Source: Mycobacteroides sp. CBMA 271
GTDB lineage: Bacteria; Actinomycetota; Actinomycetes; Mycobacteriales; Mycobacteriaceae
Length of the DNA stretch: 64,000 bases
Direction: 5' to 3'
NCBI RefSeq assembly: GCF_009729205.1
Contig: NZ_VTHB01000008.1
Coordinates: 186,001 to 250,000 of the forward strand
The position numbers and the translations under genes are program-made. Below the pieces are notes generated by a model, which did not search any database, had not been told where the DNA came from, and worked only from the letters and a program-made list of their open reading frames with translations. Positions 32,900 through 41,386 of the stretch are shown here, in pieces (positions within the stretch are counted from its first letter, which is position 1; each line of letters starts with the position of its first letter).

Positions 32900-33739
32900 C
32901 TACGCGGTTTTGGTGGCCCTGATCGTGTAGCTCAACGGCATGACGCCCGATCGCTCAGTCAGCGCCCATTCACCACCGGGCCGCAACGTCATCTGACCGG
33001 GCAGCGCCTCCCATGGCACGCTGTCATGCTCGGCGAGAAGGTCGATATGCAGCCCGCTATTGATCAATGCCGTCACAATCTCGCCCAGCGAGTGGTTCCA
33101 TTCGTAGGTCTTGGACGACTGAATGATCTTGTCCGTGGGGACATACGTCTGGCCGTCATCCCATTCCAACGGTTCCTCGTGCTCGAAGTACGGGTAGCGC
33201 AGATGAGGCTCGTCACCCAGGGATTCGTCCATCGACCAGAGGATGGGGTGTCCTTCGCGAATGACGAGAGACCCGCCGGGCGCAAGGAGGTCCGCGACCA
33301 CCCTCGCCCATGCCTCGACGCGCGGCAGCCAGCACAGCGCCCCGATTCCCGTGTACACGAGGTCGAAATGGTTGCGCGGTAATACCTTTGCCGCATCATG
33401 GACATCGGCCTGCACGAACGTCACGGCATCACCGGTCTCGGCAGCTAGTGCCTGCGCCTCCCCCACGGCACTTTCGGAGAAGTCAAGCCCGGTAACGGTG
33501 GCGCCCAGGCGGGCCAGCGAAATAGTGTCGGTCCCGATGTGGCACTGCAGATGCACGGCCTTCTTACCCACGATGTCGCCCAACACCGGCAGGTCGAAAC
33601 GGACGACATCGGAGAGCAACGAGCGATCCGCGATGAACTCCTGCACCTGGTATCCCGACCCATCGCGGGCCGCATGAATCGCAGCACGCTCGTTCCAGTT
33701 GGCTCGATTTGCACCTAGCCAACTGTCTCTCTCACCCAT
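32900..33739 (-). CDS. Class I SAM-dependent methyltransferase
   Basis: The 279-residue enzyme contains the SAM-binding core: VHLQCHIGTDTISLARLGATVTGLDFSESAVGEAQ, then FVQADVHDAA and FDLVYTGIGALCWL. A following substrate-side region is rich in aromatic residues (YPYFEHEEPLEWDDG). ATG 33739 is preferred because AGGA lies eight bases upstream; the frame opens at 33850. Such enzymes methylate small molecules; the substrate is unknown. It lies beside a duplicated gene remnant. Confidence 0.87.
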   Translation of the reverse strand: MGERDSWLGANRANWNERAAIHAARDGSGYQVQEFIADRSLLSDVVRFDLPVLGDIVGKKAVHLQCHIGTDTISLARLGATVTGLDFSESAVGEAQALAAETGDAVTFVQADVHDAAKVLPRNHFDLVYTGIGALCWLPRVEAWARVVADLLAPGGSLVIREGHPILWSMDESLGDEPHLRYPYFEHEEPLEWDDGQTYVPTDKIIQSSKTYEWNHSLGEIVTALINSGLHIDLLAEHDSVPWEALPGQMTLRPGGEWALTERSGVMPLSYTIRATKTA

Positions 33740-33869
33740 GGTTGCCATCCTATTGGCACGAACAACCCATTTAGTGGCCCGTCCGCACGCATTGACGCTC
33801 TGGCCGGACGTTCTTATCGTGCAGTCGAATCCGAGGCCCACGCGCGGCACTCGTCGCGATCCCTGCCGA

Positions 33870-34964
33870 TCACAGCTTGCCAGTGCGCAGATCTTGACTA
33901 CTCTTCAAGATCGCCGCGTCCAGACTCCAGTTTTGCGGTTGGACCCGCTCCCAGAGACCGCCCTTCCCGCGCTCCCTGCCCAATTCCTCCTCACGCCTGA
34001 ACCACTGCTCAGCCGTGCGGATCCTGTTCGGGTGAATTTCATCCAACAATGAGTAGTCGCGTTTGACGATTCCGTCTTTCCAGAGATTCCAAAAGCCGGT
34101 GAAGTTGTCTCGGAATGTCATGGTGCTTGGATCATCCGGGTCCGCGTTGTATCCGGCCGGGCGATCAGCCATGCCTCCAAGCGGCCCCTGCCAGTAGGCG
34201 TCTAGATCTGTGTCTACGTACCGCGCGGGATGTCCCGTGACCTTCTCGAACGCCCGGGCAAGCTCGCTATAGGGAATGTGGTCGATAGCGACTTCGAGGT
34301 CCATGCCATTGGATCGGGCGGTGTTGTCGAAGAGCCATCGGACGTAGTAACCGCAATCCTCAAGCGAGACATGGGGCACCGCTCCGTTACCCAGTGGAAC
34401 TCGCCAGGTGACCACGCCGTCCTCCACCATAGGTGCCATGGGAGTCAGGGGCGAGATCGTCATCTCAATGTATGGACCCGACGTGAAGATTGCCGCACCC
34501 ATCCGCTCCGCGTTCGCCTGATTCTGAAGCAGGATCCATTCGGCGATGCGTCCCTTACCGTCATAGTGGCCAACGCGGTACTTGGAGTCATAGCCGGCCT
34601 TCTTGAGCCCATAGTCGAGATTTCCATATACGAAGAACTTGATCCCCTCTTCGATTGCGATCTCGTACGCGCGGATCGCCCAGTAAATCTCGGTTTTCTC
34701 ACCGGTATTGAATCCGTCGATATTGATAAACGCGCCGTCGCATCCGCGAAACCCTTCTCGCAGCACGGATTCGTCGGCGAAGGTGCCTTCCAGGGCCGAG
34801 GTATTTCCCAGTTCGAGCAACGCTCGCGCTCGCGCACTCGAGGCGTCGCGGGTGAGGAATCGGACAGAGTACTTCTCGTCGCCTACGAGGGCTCGCGTGA
34901 CGGGAATACCCTGGGCGCCTGTGGCACCGATCATGAAGATTGTCGACGTGACATGTGGTGACAT
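33870..34964 (-). CDS. NmrA-like NAD(P)-binding oxidoreductase
   Basis: The 364-residue Rossmann protein begins with STIFMIGATGAQGIPVTRAL, the GxxGxxG dinucleotide motif of NmrA/atypical short-chain dehydrogenases, and keeps TRDASSARARALLELG for cofactor choice. A YGNLDYGLKKAGYDSKY segment supplies candidate active-site residues. The ribosome site AAGGAGAG precedes ATG 34964. A 16-base operator shared with the MarR gene lies about 64 bases upstream, so MarR repression is likely. Confidence 0.88.
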   Translation of the reverse strand: MSPHVTSTIFMIGATGAQGIPVTRALVGDEKYSVRFLTRDASSARARALLELGNTSALEGTFADESVLREGFRGCDGAFINIDGFNTGEKTEIYWAIRAYEIAIEEGIKFFVYGNLDYGLKKAGYDSKYRVGHYDGKGRIAEWILLQNQANAERMGAAIFTSGPYIEMTISPLTPMAPMVEDGVVTWRVPLGNGAVPHVSLEDCGYYVRWLFDNTARSNGMDLEVAIDHIPYSELARAFEKVTGHPARYVDTDLDAYWQGPLGGMADRPAGYNADPDDPSTMTFRDNFTGFWNLWKDGIVKRDYSLLDEIHPNRIRTAEQWFRREEELGRERGKGGLWERVQPQNWSLDAAILKSSQDLRTGKL

Positions 34965-35027
34965 TGCAGCTCTCTCCTTGGTTCGGCTTTCGGATGACCG
35001 TTCCGTCGCAACGGAACTCTCGCCTAG

Positions 35028-35043
35028 TGATGTATATGCAACA
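35028..35043. promoter_or_regulatory. MarR operator before the NmrA-like gene
   Basis: TGATGTATATGCAACA is exactly the reverse complement of 35531-35546 before the MarR gene. The core TGTATATGCA is a near-perfect dyad. An exact 16-base match at both promoters marks it as the regulator's binding site. Confidence 0.85.
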
Positions 35044-35081
35044 TAGGGTGAAATCAGTGGGTGTGTGGCTCATGCTGATCG

Positions 35082-35522
35082 CTAGCCGCTGGGTGGCAGA
35101 CCGATAGTGGCCGCCAGGGTTCGGACGGCCTCAACACCACCGGACCCCAGGAGCCGCGCGGCCTCTTTTTGCGCTCGCCTCCATTCGGGCATCACGGCCT
35201 CAACCTTCTTACTGCCCGACGAGGTCAGCGCGACCTCGCGCACTCCCTTGGCGTCCGACGAGACGGCCTTCACCCAGTCGCGCTTGATCAACAGACTTAG
35301 GTTGCGACTGACGGTCGACCGCTCCAGCTGCAAGACCTCCCCGATGCGCGCCGGCGAGCAGGGACCGACCTTGCCCAGCGCCGCCATGAGGTTGATTTGG
35401 GCAATGCTCACATCGTGACGCTCAAGAGCGCGGTCGTACACGCCCGTAACAGCCCGGCCGAGCAGCCGGACACGGACAGCCAGGCATTCGCCGGCGATCT
35501 CGTCCACGGCATCGGTGACCAT
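35082..35522 (-). CDS. MarR family regulator
   Basis: The 146-residue regulator has a winged HTH (SPARIGEVLQLERSTVSRNLSLLIKRDWVKAVSSDAKGVREVALTSSG) flanked by dimerisation helices. ATG 35522 is followed in the upstream direction by a TGTTGCATATACATCA element at 35531-35546, repeated before the downstream NmrA-like gene. This indicates autoregulation plus control of the oxidoreductase. Electrophile or quinone sensing is common for MarR/oxidoreductase pairs but is inference here. Confidence 0.88.
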   Translation of the reverse strand: MVTDAVDEIAGECLAVRVRLLGRAVTGVYDRALERHDVSIAQINLMAALGKVGPCSPARIGEVLQLERSTVSRNLSLLIKRDWVKAVSSDAKGVREVALTSSGSKKVEAVMPEWRRAQKEAARLLGSGGVEAVRTLAATIGLPPSG

Positions 35523-35530
35523 GAAGCTAT

Positions 35531-35546
35531 TGTTGCATATACATCA
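35531..35546. promoter_or_regulatory. MarR operator before its own gene
   Basis: TGTTGCATATACATCA, nine bases upstream of the MarR ATG, matches 35028-35043 exactly in the opposite orientation. Confidence 0.85.
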
Positions 35547-35591
35547 TTATCAGGCAAGACTTCGGGAACTTCCGTGCGTCTCTCTGAAACA

Positions 35592-35634
35592 CACCGGCCG
35601 CGAGCCACGTTCGTTCCGTGGCCCGCGGCCGGTG
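35592..35634 (-). terminator. Strong hairpin terminator after mmpL
   Basis: CACCGGCCGCGAGCCACG (35592-35609) pairs with 35617-35634 at 17 of 18 positions around a seven-base loop, immediately beyond the mmpL stop at 35640. It insulates the downstream MarR gene. Confidence 0.88.
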
Positions 35635-35639
35635 ATCCG

Positions 35640-38582
35640 TCATACCCGCGCGATCTCCGACTCGCCTGGTTGCGGGCCAGGTTGCGGCCCATCCCTGAAC
35701 GTGGCGCGTTTGCGTGTAGGCAACTTCTGCGGCCACCAGAACCATGGCCCCAAAATCCGGGCCAGCGGCATCACCAGGAAGAGCCGGACAATCATCATGT
35801 CGAAGATCAAGCCGATGCAGATGGTGGATCCGGCCTGGCCGATGTTGACGACGTCGCTAGAGAGCATGGCCAGCATGGTGCCCGCCAGCACGAACGCCGC
35901 GGTGACGGCGACATTTCCGGAGCCGGCGATGGTGCGGATCAAGCCGGTGCGGATGCCTGCGTGCAGCTCTTCGCGGTATCGAGAAAGCAACAGCAGATTG
36001 TAGTCACAGCCAACCCCGACAAGCACGATGAACGCGATAGGCAGTGTCAACCAATGTAATTCGATGCCGATGAGTGTTTCCCAGATGAAGGCAGCCAATC
36101 CCAGGGAGCCTAGGAAGGAGAGCACCACGGTGATGAGCACGATCACCGAACCGGCCAGTGTGCGGGTGATGACCATGACGATCAGAAACACCAGTCCGAA
36201 CGTGGCCAGCATCATCGTCAAGATGTCATTCATGGAAAACGCTTGCACATCACGATAATTCGCAGATGCACCCGCTACCAGCAGATCAACGTTGGACAGC
36301 GATGTCCCCTTGACGGCCTCGTGCGCGGCGGCCTCGGCCCGCTGAATCTGATCGATACCCTCCGGGCTCATCGCCTCACCCTGGTGGTAGATCAGGATCC
36401 GGGCACCCTTGCCGTCGGGCGTCATCATGAACTTTAACCCGGTCTGAAAATCCTTAGTCTTGAAAGACTCTGGCGGCATGAAGAAGAAATCGTCGTTCTT
36501 GGCGTTATCGAATGCCTTCCCCATATCCACCATCGGATCGATCATCGGCTCAAGCTGGGCGATGGTGGTATGAAACATGCTCTGCATCGTGAGCGTCAGC
36601 TGTTGCATGACCGCCATGTTCTGGACCATCGCGTTGAGCTGCGTGATCATCTGCGGAGTGGCCGCATCAACCATGCTCAGCCCGTCCACCATTGGACCTA
36701 GCTGTGAGGTCGCTTCATCGATATTGTCGACCGATTCATTCAACGAGCGCATGGCCCAGCAGATCGGAATATCGAAACAGTGCGGCTCCCAATACATGTA
36801 GTTGCGCAAGGGCCGGAAGAAGTCGTCAAACGTGGACAGGTTGTCGCGGGTCTTGTCCATCGCGGCCTTCAGGCCCCTTGAAGCTTCTACGGACATCTGC
36901 GTACCCGCGGAGAGCTGGCCGGTGATGTCCGCCATCTTCTTGGTCGAGGCCATCATGTCGCCCATCCGGGCCGCCATGGTGTCGATATCAGCCACGCGGT
37001 CCTTCAAAAACCCCAGATTCTGGCCGATCTTGGTCCCCATCGAGCCCATCGCGTATGGCAGCGAGGCGTGTTCCAAGGGCCGACCGTTGGGGCGGGTAAT
37101 GCTCTGCACCATCGAAATGCCCGGTGTCCGAACAATATTCTTCGCGACGCGATCCAGGCTGATCATGTCGGTGGTGTTGCGCATATCGTGATCGGCCTTG
37201 ATGTACAGAGTGTCGATCGAGAGCTGGCTCGGCTGGAAATGTCGATCCGCAGCGTCATACCCGCGAGACGACTCGACGCTCTTGGGAGCGTAATCCCGAT
37301 CGTTGTAGCTCACCGTGTAGTTGGCCAGGTTGGCGATGCACAGCGGAATCACCAGCGCCGCAACCGCGATCATCGCGCCGGGCCATTTGGCGATCGCCGT
37401 GCCCAGCTTGCGCCAGACCGGGCTGGTCTTGGCCGGAGCAGACAACCAGGGCACCTTGCTGCCCAGCGTCAGCAGCGCCGGACCCAGCGTGAGCGCCGCG
37501 ATAACGGCGACAACCATCGCCACAAAACACGGCGGGCCCAAGGTCCGGAAGTAGTCGAGCGTCGTCAGGCTCAGGCACAGGCACGCACCCGATATGGCGA
37601 TGCCCGACCCCAGAACAACGTGGGCCACACTGCGTACCGAGGTGTAATACGCCGACTCCCGATCCTCTCCCGCGCGCCGGGCCTCCTGAAAACGACCGAG
37701 ATAGAAAATGCCGTAATCGGTAGCGACACCAAGAACCAAAGACACCGCCATATTCATCGCGAAGGACGAGATCCCGATGACATGGTTCTCAACCAGCAGC
37801 GAGACCACACCGCGGGCCGTGGCCAGCGTGATCAAGACTCCGATCAACGGAATGATCGCCCGGGTGATGGAGCGGTAGGCGATGAGCAGCATCGCGATGA
37901 TCACCACAACGGTGACGATCGTCAGCGTGACCATGCTCTCGTCGGCCGCATTGAGAGTGTCCGAGGCCAACGGCGCCGGACCACTCACGTAGACCGTGAG
38001 GCCCTCGGGCTTGTCCTTATCTAGCTTTTCGATGATGCCGCGGATGGCCTTGATCGACCGATTGGAGTCGGCATCGCCCAGATCGCCGGCCGGCCGGACC
38101 GTCAGTGTCGCGGCCTGCGCGTCGGCGCTCTGCTGCCCCGAGCGGGTAACCGGGTCACCCCAAAGATTCATGAGCGACTGCACATGCTCTTTGTCGTCAA
38201 GCAGACGGCGAACCATCTCGTCGTAGTACTGGTGGTCCTGCTCGCCGAGCGTGCGGCCCTGTGTCTCTAGGACAACTACCGCCATGCTGGTGTAGTCCGA
38301 CTCCTTGAAGTCCTGGCCCTGAGTGATGGCAGCGGCCGAAGACGGTGCGTCACGTGGAATCATCGCCTTGGCATTGGCCGCGGTCGTTTCTTCCAGGGTG
38401 GGCACAAAGATGTTCAGTGCCGCGGCGGCGATGACCCAGAAAATCACCACAGGGATCGCCAGCACGCGGAGCAATCGCACTGCGCCAGGGCGCTTCTCGG
38501 GCTCCTTCGCCACCGGCGGTGCGGGCGGTACCAACACCGGACCGGTGGCCGCGTCCTCCGGCGGCTGCTGACCCGAGGTCAT
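35640..38582 (-). CDS. MmpL family RND transporter
   Basis: The 980-residue protein has the MmpL layout: a membrane helix near residues 37-58, a first periplasmic domain, five helices (about 220-380, with LVLGVATDYGIFYLGR and its Asp-Tyr pair), a long helical second periplasmic region and five final helices (VGVGCDYNLLLLSRY with Asp-Tyr). These Asp-Tyr pairs carry the proton relay. It exports lipids, siderophores or drugs in such systems. It overlaps mmpS by four bases, and the divergent TetR gene sits beyond two palindromes. Confidence 0.93.
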   Translation of the reverse strand: MTSGQQPPEDAATGPVLVPPAPPVAKEPEKRPGAVRLLRVLAIPVVIFWVIAAAALNIFVPTLEETTAANAKAMIPRDAPSSAAAITQGQDFKESDYTSMAVVVLETQGRTLGEQDHQYYDEMVRRLLDDKEHVQSLMNLWGDPVTRSGQQSADAQAATLTVRPAGDLGDADSNRSIKAIRGIIEKLDKDKPEGLTVYVSGPAPLASDTLNAADESMVTLTIVTVVVIIAMLLIAYRSITRAIIPLIGVLITLATARGVVSLLVENHVIGISSFAMNMAVSLVLGVATDYGIFYLGRFQEARRAGEDRESAYYTSVRSVAHVVLGSGIAISGACLCLSLTTLDYFRTLGPPCFVAMVVAVIAALTLGPALLTLGSKVPWLSAPAKTSPVWRKLGTAIAKWPGAMIAVAALVIPLCIANLANYTVSYNDRDYAPKSVESSRGYDAADRHFQPSQLSIDTLYIKADHDMRNTTDMISLDRVAKNIVRTPGISMVQSITRPNGRPLEHASLPYAMGSMGTKIGQNLGFLKDRVADIDTMAARMGDMMASTKKMADITGQLSAGTQMSVEASRGLKAAMDKTRDNLSTFDDFFRPLRNYMYWEPHCFDIPICWAMRSLNESVDNIDEATSQLGPMVDGLSMVDAATPQMITQLNAMVQNMAVMQQLTLTMQSMFHTTIAQLEPMIDPMVDMGKAFDNAKNDDFFFMPPESFKTKDFQTGLKFMMTPDGKGARILIYHQGEAMSPEGIDQIQRAEAAAHEAVKGTSLSNVDLLVAGASANYRDVQAFSMNDILTMMLATFGLVFLIVMVITRTLAGSVIVLITVVLSFLGSLGLAAFIWETLIGIELHWLTLPIAFIVLVGVGCDYNLLLLSRYREELHAGIRTGLIRTIAGSGNVAVTAAFVLAGTMLAMLSSDVVNIGQAGSTICIGLIFDMMIVRLFLVMPLARILGPWFWWPQKLPTRKRATFRDGPQPGPQPGESEIARV

Positions 38583-39040
38583 GCTGCCGTCACCGTGCAG
38601 GCGACCGCGGCACTGGCATGGTTGACGACCTGCTCCTCGCGGACCTCGCCGTTGACCCGGATGCGGCAGCCCAACGAGTCTCCGTCGACCTGTGCGACCA
38701 GGCTCAGTGATGCGGCCGACGACATGGTGGTCTCAGAAACCGACCACGGCAGTGATGTCAGCACGACGTCGACGGGTTCGCTGTTGAGGTTTGCATAGGA
38801 CACTTTCCCGTTGGTTCCCAGATTGCCGAACACCTCATAGGTGACGTTCTTGGGATTGATCTGAACAACCGTGGCCGGAATCGGACGGGTAGTCGGCGGG
38901 TAGCTGATCGCCTGCGACTTCTCCCGAATCCGATTCACCCCGAAACCAACAGTCACGATGACAATGAGCGCCACCAACGGCATCCACAGCGCGCCAAGAA
39001 TTCGACCGGCACGACCCCGAGACTGCTTGTGCCGGCTCAT
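38579..39040 (-). CDS. MmpS family membrane-anchored accessory protein
   Basis: The 153-residue protein has one N-terminal membrane helix (GALWMPLVALIVIVTVGFGV) and an external beta-rich MmpS domain (VTYEVFGNLGTNGKVSYANLN..., SLVAQVDGDSLGCRIRVNGEV). It works with the MmpL transporter encoded directly downstream with an ATGA overlap. Its upstream region, about 145 bases, leads to the paired TetR palindromes. Confidence 0.92.
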   Translation of the reverse strand: MSRHKQSRGRAGRILGALWMPLVALIVIVTVGFGVNRIREKSQAISYPPTTRPIPATVVQINPKNVTYEVFGNLGTNGKVSYANLNSEPVDVVLTSLPWSVSETTMSSAASLSLVAQVDGDSLGCRIRVNGEVREEQVVNHASAAVACTVTAA

Positions 39041-39183
39041 CGCTGGGGACGCCTAGCTGGGGCGGCATGGACAGCGAACATGCGATCCTCCTCGTCGCTC
39101 GTTACCGACCCGGGGAGGCATCCCCGCGCGCAGAATCCCCCACTCATCGCAGGCTCCTCCGTGTTGACGGTGCACATCTCATT

Positions 39184-39225
39184 GTTACCATCGGTAACTT
39201 AGCTCTTGTTACCCGAAGTAACAAG
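39184..39225. promoter_or_regulatory. Two palindromic operators between mmpS and the TetR gene
   Basis: GTTACC-ATC-GGTAAC (39184-39198) and CTTGTTAC-CCGAA-GTAACAAG (39205-39225) are perfect dyads sharing GTTAC half-sites. They lie 20-60 bases before the TetR start and about 145 bases before mmpS, as expected for a TetR repressor controlling itself and the efflux operon. Confidence 0.88.
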
Positions 39226-39244
39226 TCGGCTAGGATGTTCCCTC

Positions 39245-39880
39245 ATGGAGACAGGCCCGACGTCCGGCGCAGGATCGCGCCGACCGTGGGGGGAGCGCCA
39301 CGCGCATCTGCTGGACGCTGCCGAACAGCTGTTCTTCGAACGCGGATTCGCCGCGGTGTCGTTGAGTGACATCGCCCAGGCCGCGGGCGTCACCAAGCCC
39401 ATCGCCTACCGCCATTTCAAAACCAAGGACGGGGCATACCTGGCCTGTGCCCGGCGAGCCCAAGCCGACTTCGCGCAGGCCCTGGTACAGCGAGCAGATC
39501 CCGCGCAGGCAGTGCGGGAGCAGTTCGCCGCCGCCGCCGACCTGTTCTTTGAGCTCTTGGAAACCCATCCGGAGCGATGGGAGCTCATTTACGGCAGCGC
39601 GGTGGTGCTACCCGCCGATTCGCGAGAAGAACTCTCCGCGCTGCGGTTGGACAACATCGAGACGACCTACGCACTGATCACCAAGGATCATCCCGACATA
39701 CCCAAGCTTTTCGCCGAGGGACTCTCACACGCCATGTCCGGGGCAGCTGAACGTCTCGGACATTGGTGGCAATCCCGCCCTGACTTGGAACGCCAACACA
39801 TGGTCAATATCTACGTCGAGATCTTCTACGCCGCTGTGGCTCCCTATCTCGATTCACCGCAATCGACAATCAAGCGCTGA
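39245..39880 (+). CDS. TetR/AcrR family regulator of the mmpS-mmpL operon
   Basis: The 211-residue protein carries a TetR HTH (LLDAAEQLFFERGFAAVSLSDIAQAAGVTKPIAYRHFKTKDGAY) and a helical ligand domain. ATG 39245 is used; the frame is open from 39206, but that part lies within the operator palindromes. Divergence from mmpS-mmpL with two palindromes between them argues that it represses the efflux pair. In related mycobacteria such TetR-MmpS-MmpL sets govern drug efflux. Confidence 0.9.
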   Translation: METGPTSGAGSRRPWGERHAHLLDAAEQLFFERGFAAVSLSDIAQAAGVTKPIAYRHFKTKDGAYLACARRAQADFAQALVQRADPAQAVREQFAAAADLFFELLETHPERWELIYGSAVVLPADSREELSALRLDNIETTYALITKDHPDIPKLFAEGLSHAMSGAAERLGHWWQSRPDLERQHMVNIYVEIFYAAVAPYLDSPQSTIKR

Positions 39881-39892
39881 CCAGTACTGCCA

Positions 39893-40276
39893 TCACCCGC
39901 CTTCGGTGGCCGGCCCCGCACGGGCCGCCGCCCGTGCCGGGCCAATTCCGAACCGTCCTAGTATCACCGGAACATTCACCGTCACAACAGCATCGAGATC
40001 ATCCACCACACAGCTCGCCATGGAGGCGCCCATCCGCCGAGTGATCGCCGTCGCCTGCGCACACGCCGGGGCGACGCCGTACAGGGCCCATTGCGCCCCG
40101 GCGAGCGCCGACAGATCGGCCGCGGCTTGGGCACGGTGACGCGCCACCACTGCCGATCCGATCGCCACTCCACCGGCCGTCAACGCCAACATCACAGCCA
40201 TCATCGCCACCGCGACCAGGGTCGCCGAACCGTTGTCAGCTCCCCGGTTCCAGCGCAGACACCGACTCGGCGGCAA
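39893..40276 (-). CDS. Secretion-related TadE-like membrane protein (Rv3654c-like)
   Basis: About 127 residues. After a short N-terminus the NGSATLVAVAMMAVMLALTAGGVAIGSAV stretch forms one membrane helix of the pseudopilin/TadE type, followed by HRAQAAADLSALAGAQWAL, typical of this family. TTG 40276 is the only start codon in frame before the helix that lies near the TadE stop; ATG 40216 inside the helix is less likely. Last gene of the tad-type operon, overlapping the TadE-like gene. Confidence 0.72.
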   Translation of the reverse strand: MPPSRCLRWNRGADNGSATLVAVAMMAVMLALTAGGVAIGSAVVARHRAQAAADLSALAGAQWALYGVAPACAQATAITRRMGASMASCVVDDLDAVVTVNVPVILGRFGIGPARAAARAGPATEGG

Positions 40277-40562
40277 TCGTGACGGCGGGCAGCAGTCGGC
40301 TTGTCGCCGTGACACGCGCCACCACGTAGTCACCGTCACGCCGAACCTCAAGCGTCGCACCGCGCGGCGCGATCCGGCGCGCCACCGAGCGGCCATCGGC
40401 CTCGTCGCCGCGCGCCACCAGCCGTGCCGCCTCACGCGAGGCGTCCACACAACGCGCCTGCATCGATACCGCCTGAATTCCCGCCGCACACAGAACCAGC
40501 ACTGACACCAGCGCCGCGATGCCGAACGCGGCCTCGACCGTGACGGCCCCGGTGTCGTCGGC
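40236..40562 (-). CDS. TadE-like pilus/secretion protein (Rv3655c-like), start unresolved
   Basis: The frame encodes TGAVTVEAAFGIAALVSVLVLCAAGIQAV, a TadE-type pseudopilin helix with the conserved Glu after the cleavage-type sequence, then MQARCVDASREAARLVARGD and a soluble domain. No ATG, GTG or TTG occurs in frame between the DUF4244 stop and the helix. The first GTG (40508) falls inside the helix. The start may be non-canonical, coupled to the upstream stop, or affected by a sequence error, so the right end given is nominal. Confidence 0.7.
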   Translation of the reverse strand, partial: ADDTGAVTVEAAFGIAALVSVLVLCAAGIQAVSMQARCVDASREAARLVARGDEADGRSVARRIAPRGATLEVRRDGDYVVARVTATSRLLPAVTIAAESVSALEPGS

Positions 40563-40765
40563 TAGACGCTGGTGTTGAGTGCGCGAGTGATGATGTTGGT
40601 GAGCGCACTGACGATCGAATCCCCGGTGACGACCGTGTAGAGAATCGCCCCGAACGCCGCCGCGGCAATCGTCCCGATGGCGTACTCCACGGTCGACATA
40701 CCGTCCTCGGACTCGACGACCACCACCATCCGTCGACGAAACATCGTCAACATGTTGTGTATCAA
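40562..40765 (-). CDS. DUF4244 Flp-pilin-like protein (Rv3656c-like)
   Basis: The 67-residue protein has a basic start (IHNMLTMFRRRM), then ESEDGMSTVEYAIGTIAAAAFGAILYTVV, a Flp pilin-like segment with the Glu-Tyr pair of prepilin processing. TTG 40765 is chosen because GGAGGG lies six bases upstream; ATG 40753 would be 18 bases away. It would be the pilin of this tad-type system. The gene lies between TadC-like and TadE-like genes. Confidence 0.82.
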   Translation of the reverse strand: MIHNMLTMFRRRMVVVVESEDGMSTVEYAIGTIAAAAFGAILYTVVTGDSIVSALTNIITRALNTSV

Positions 40766-40804
40766 TGGATTCCCTCCCTCTTGGACCCGCAGCCATTCCA
40801 CGGG

Positions 40805-41386
40805 TCACAGCACACCACTGCTGAACACATCGCGCGCCAACCCCATGACGACCGGCACGATGCCCAGACAGACAAATGACGGCAGAAAACACAACCCCAG
40901 TGGCGCACCGATCAGAACGCCGGCACGTTCGGCCGTGGCCACCGCCGAATCCACCGCGTCACGACGGCACTGGACGGCCAACGAAGCAATACCGTCGGCC
41001 ATGACCGCTCCCGAATCCGCTGATCGCCGCGCCAGTCGGGTGAGCGCTTGGCGCTGCTCACGCCCAGGATCTTCGGTTGCACCATTGTCCGACCACGCTG
41101 CCGAAGCCGGCGCGCCCAGCGCAAGCATCTCCCCTGCGCGACTCAAGATTCGGGCCAGCTCGGACGGCGCGGACGGCGCCACCACCAACGCGGCAGCCGC
41201 GACCGGCATCCCCGACCGCAGGCAGACACTCAGCACATCGAGGCTGAATGCCATTCCCAACAAACCCTTTTCGGCGATATCCCAATCAGGGACGCTTAGT
41301 GGAGAACCCCGCAGCCTGCCACGCGCACGTAAGGCCCCGGGCGCAGTCAGCGTCGCCGCGGCAAGCAATAGCAGGGCGATCGTCAT
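40805..41386 (-). CDS. TadC-like membrane protein (type II secretion F family, Rv3657c-like)
   Basis: The 193-residue protein contains a GspF-type helical domain (FSLDVLSVCLRSGMPVAAAALVV, LTRLARRSADSGAVMADGIASLA) and C-terminal membrane helices (LGLCFLPSFVCLGIVPVVMGLA). It would form the inner-membrane platform with the TadB-like partner. ATG 41386 overlaps the TadB stop by four bases. Confidence 0.85.
   Translation of the reverse strand: MTIALLLLAAATLTAPGALRARGRLRGSPLSVPDWDIAEKGLLGMAFSLDVLSVCLRSGMPVAAAALVVAPSAPSELARILSRAGEMLALGAPASAAWSDNGATEDPGREQRQALTRLARRSADSGAVMADGIASLAVQCRRDAVDSAVATAERAGVLIGAPLGLCFLPSFVCLGIVPVVMGLARDVFSSGVL

Noticed and set aside
37068..38024. 318-codon open frame on the plus strand
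   Set aside because: It lies entirely antisense to the conserved mmpL gene, is arginine/histidine-rich without domains, and is a high-GC shadow frame.
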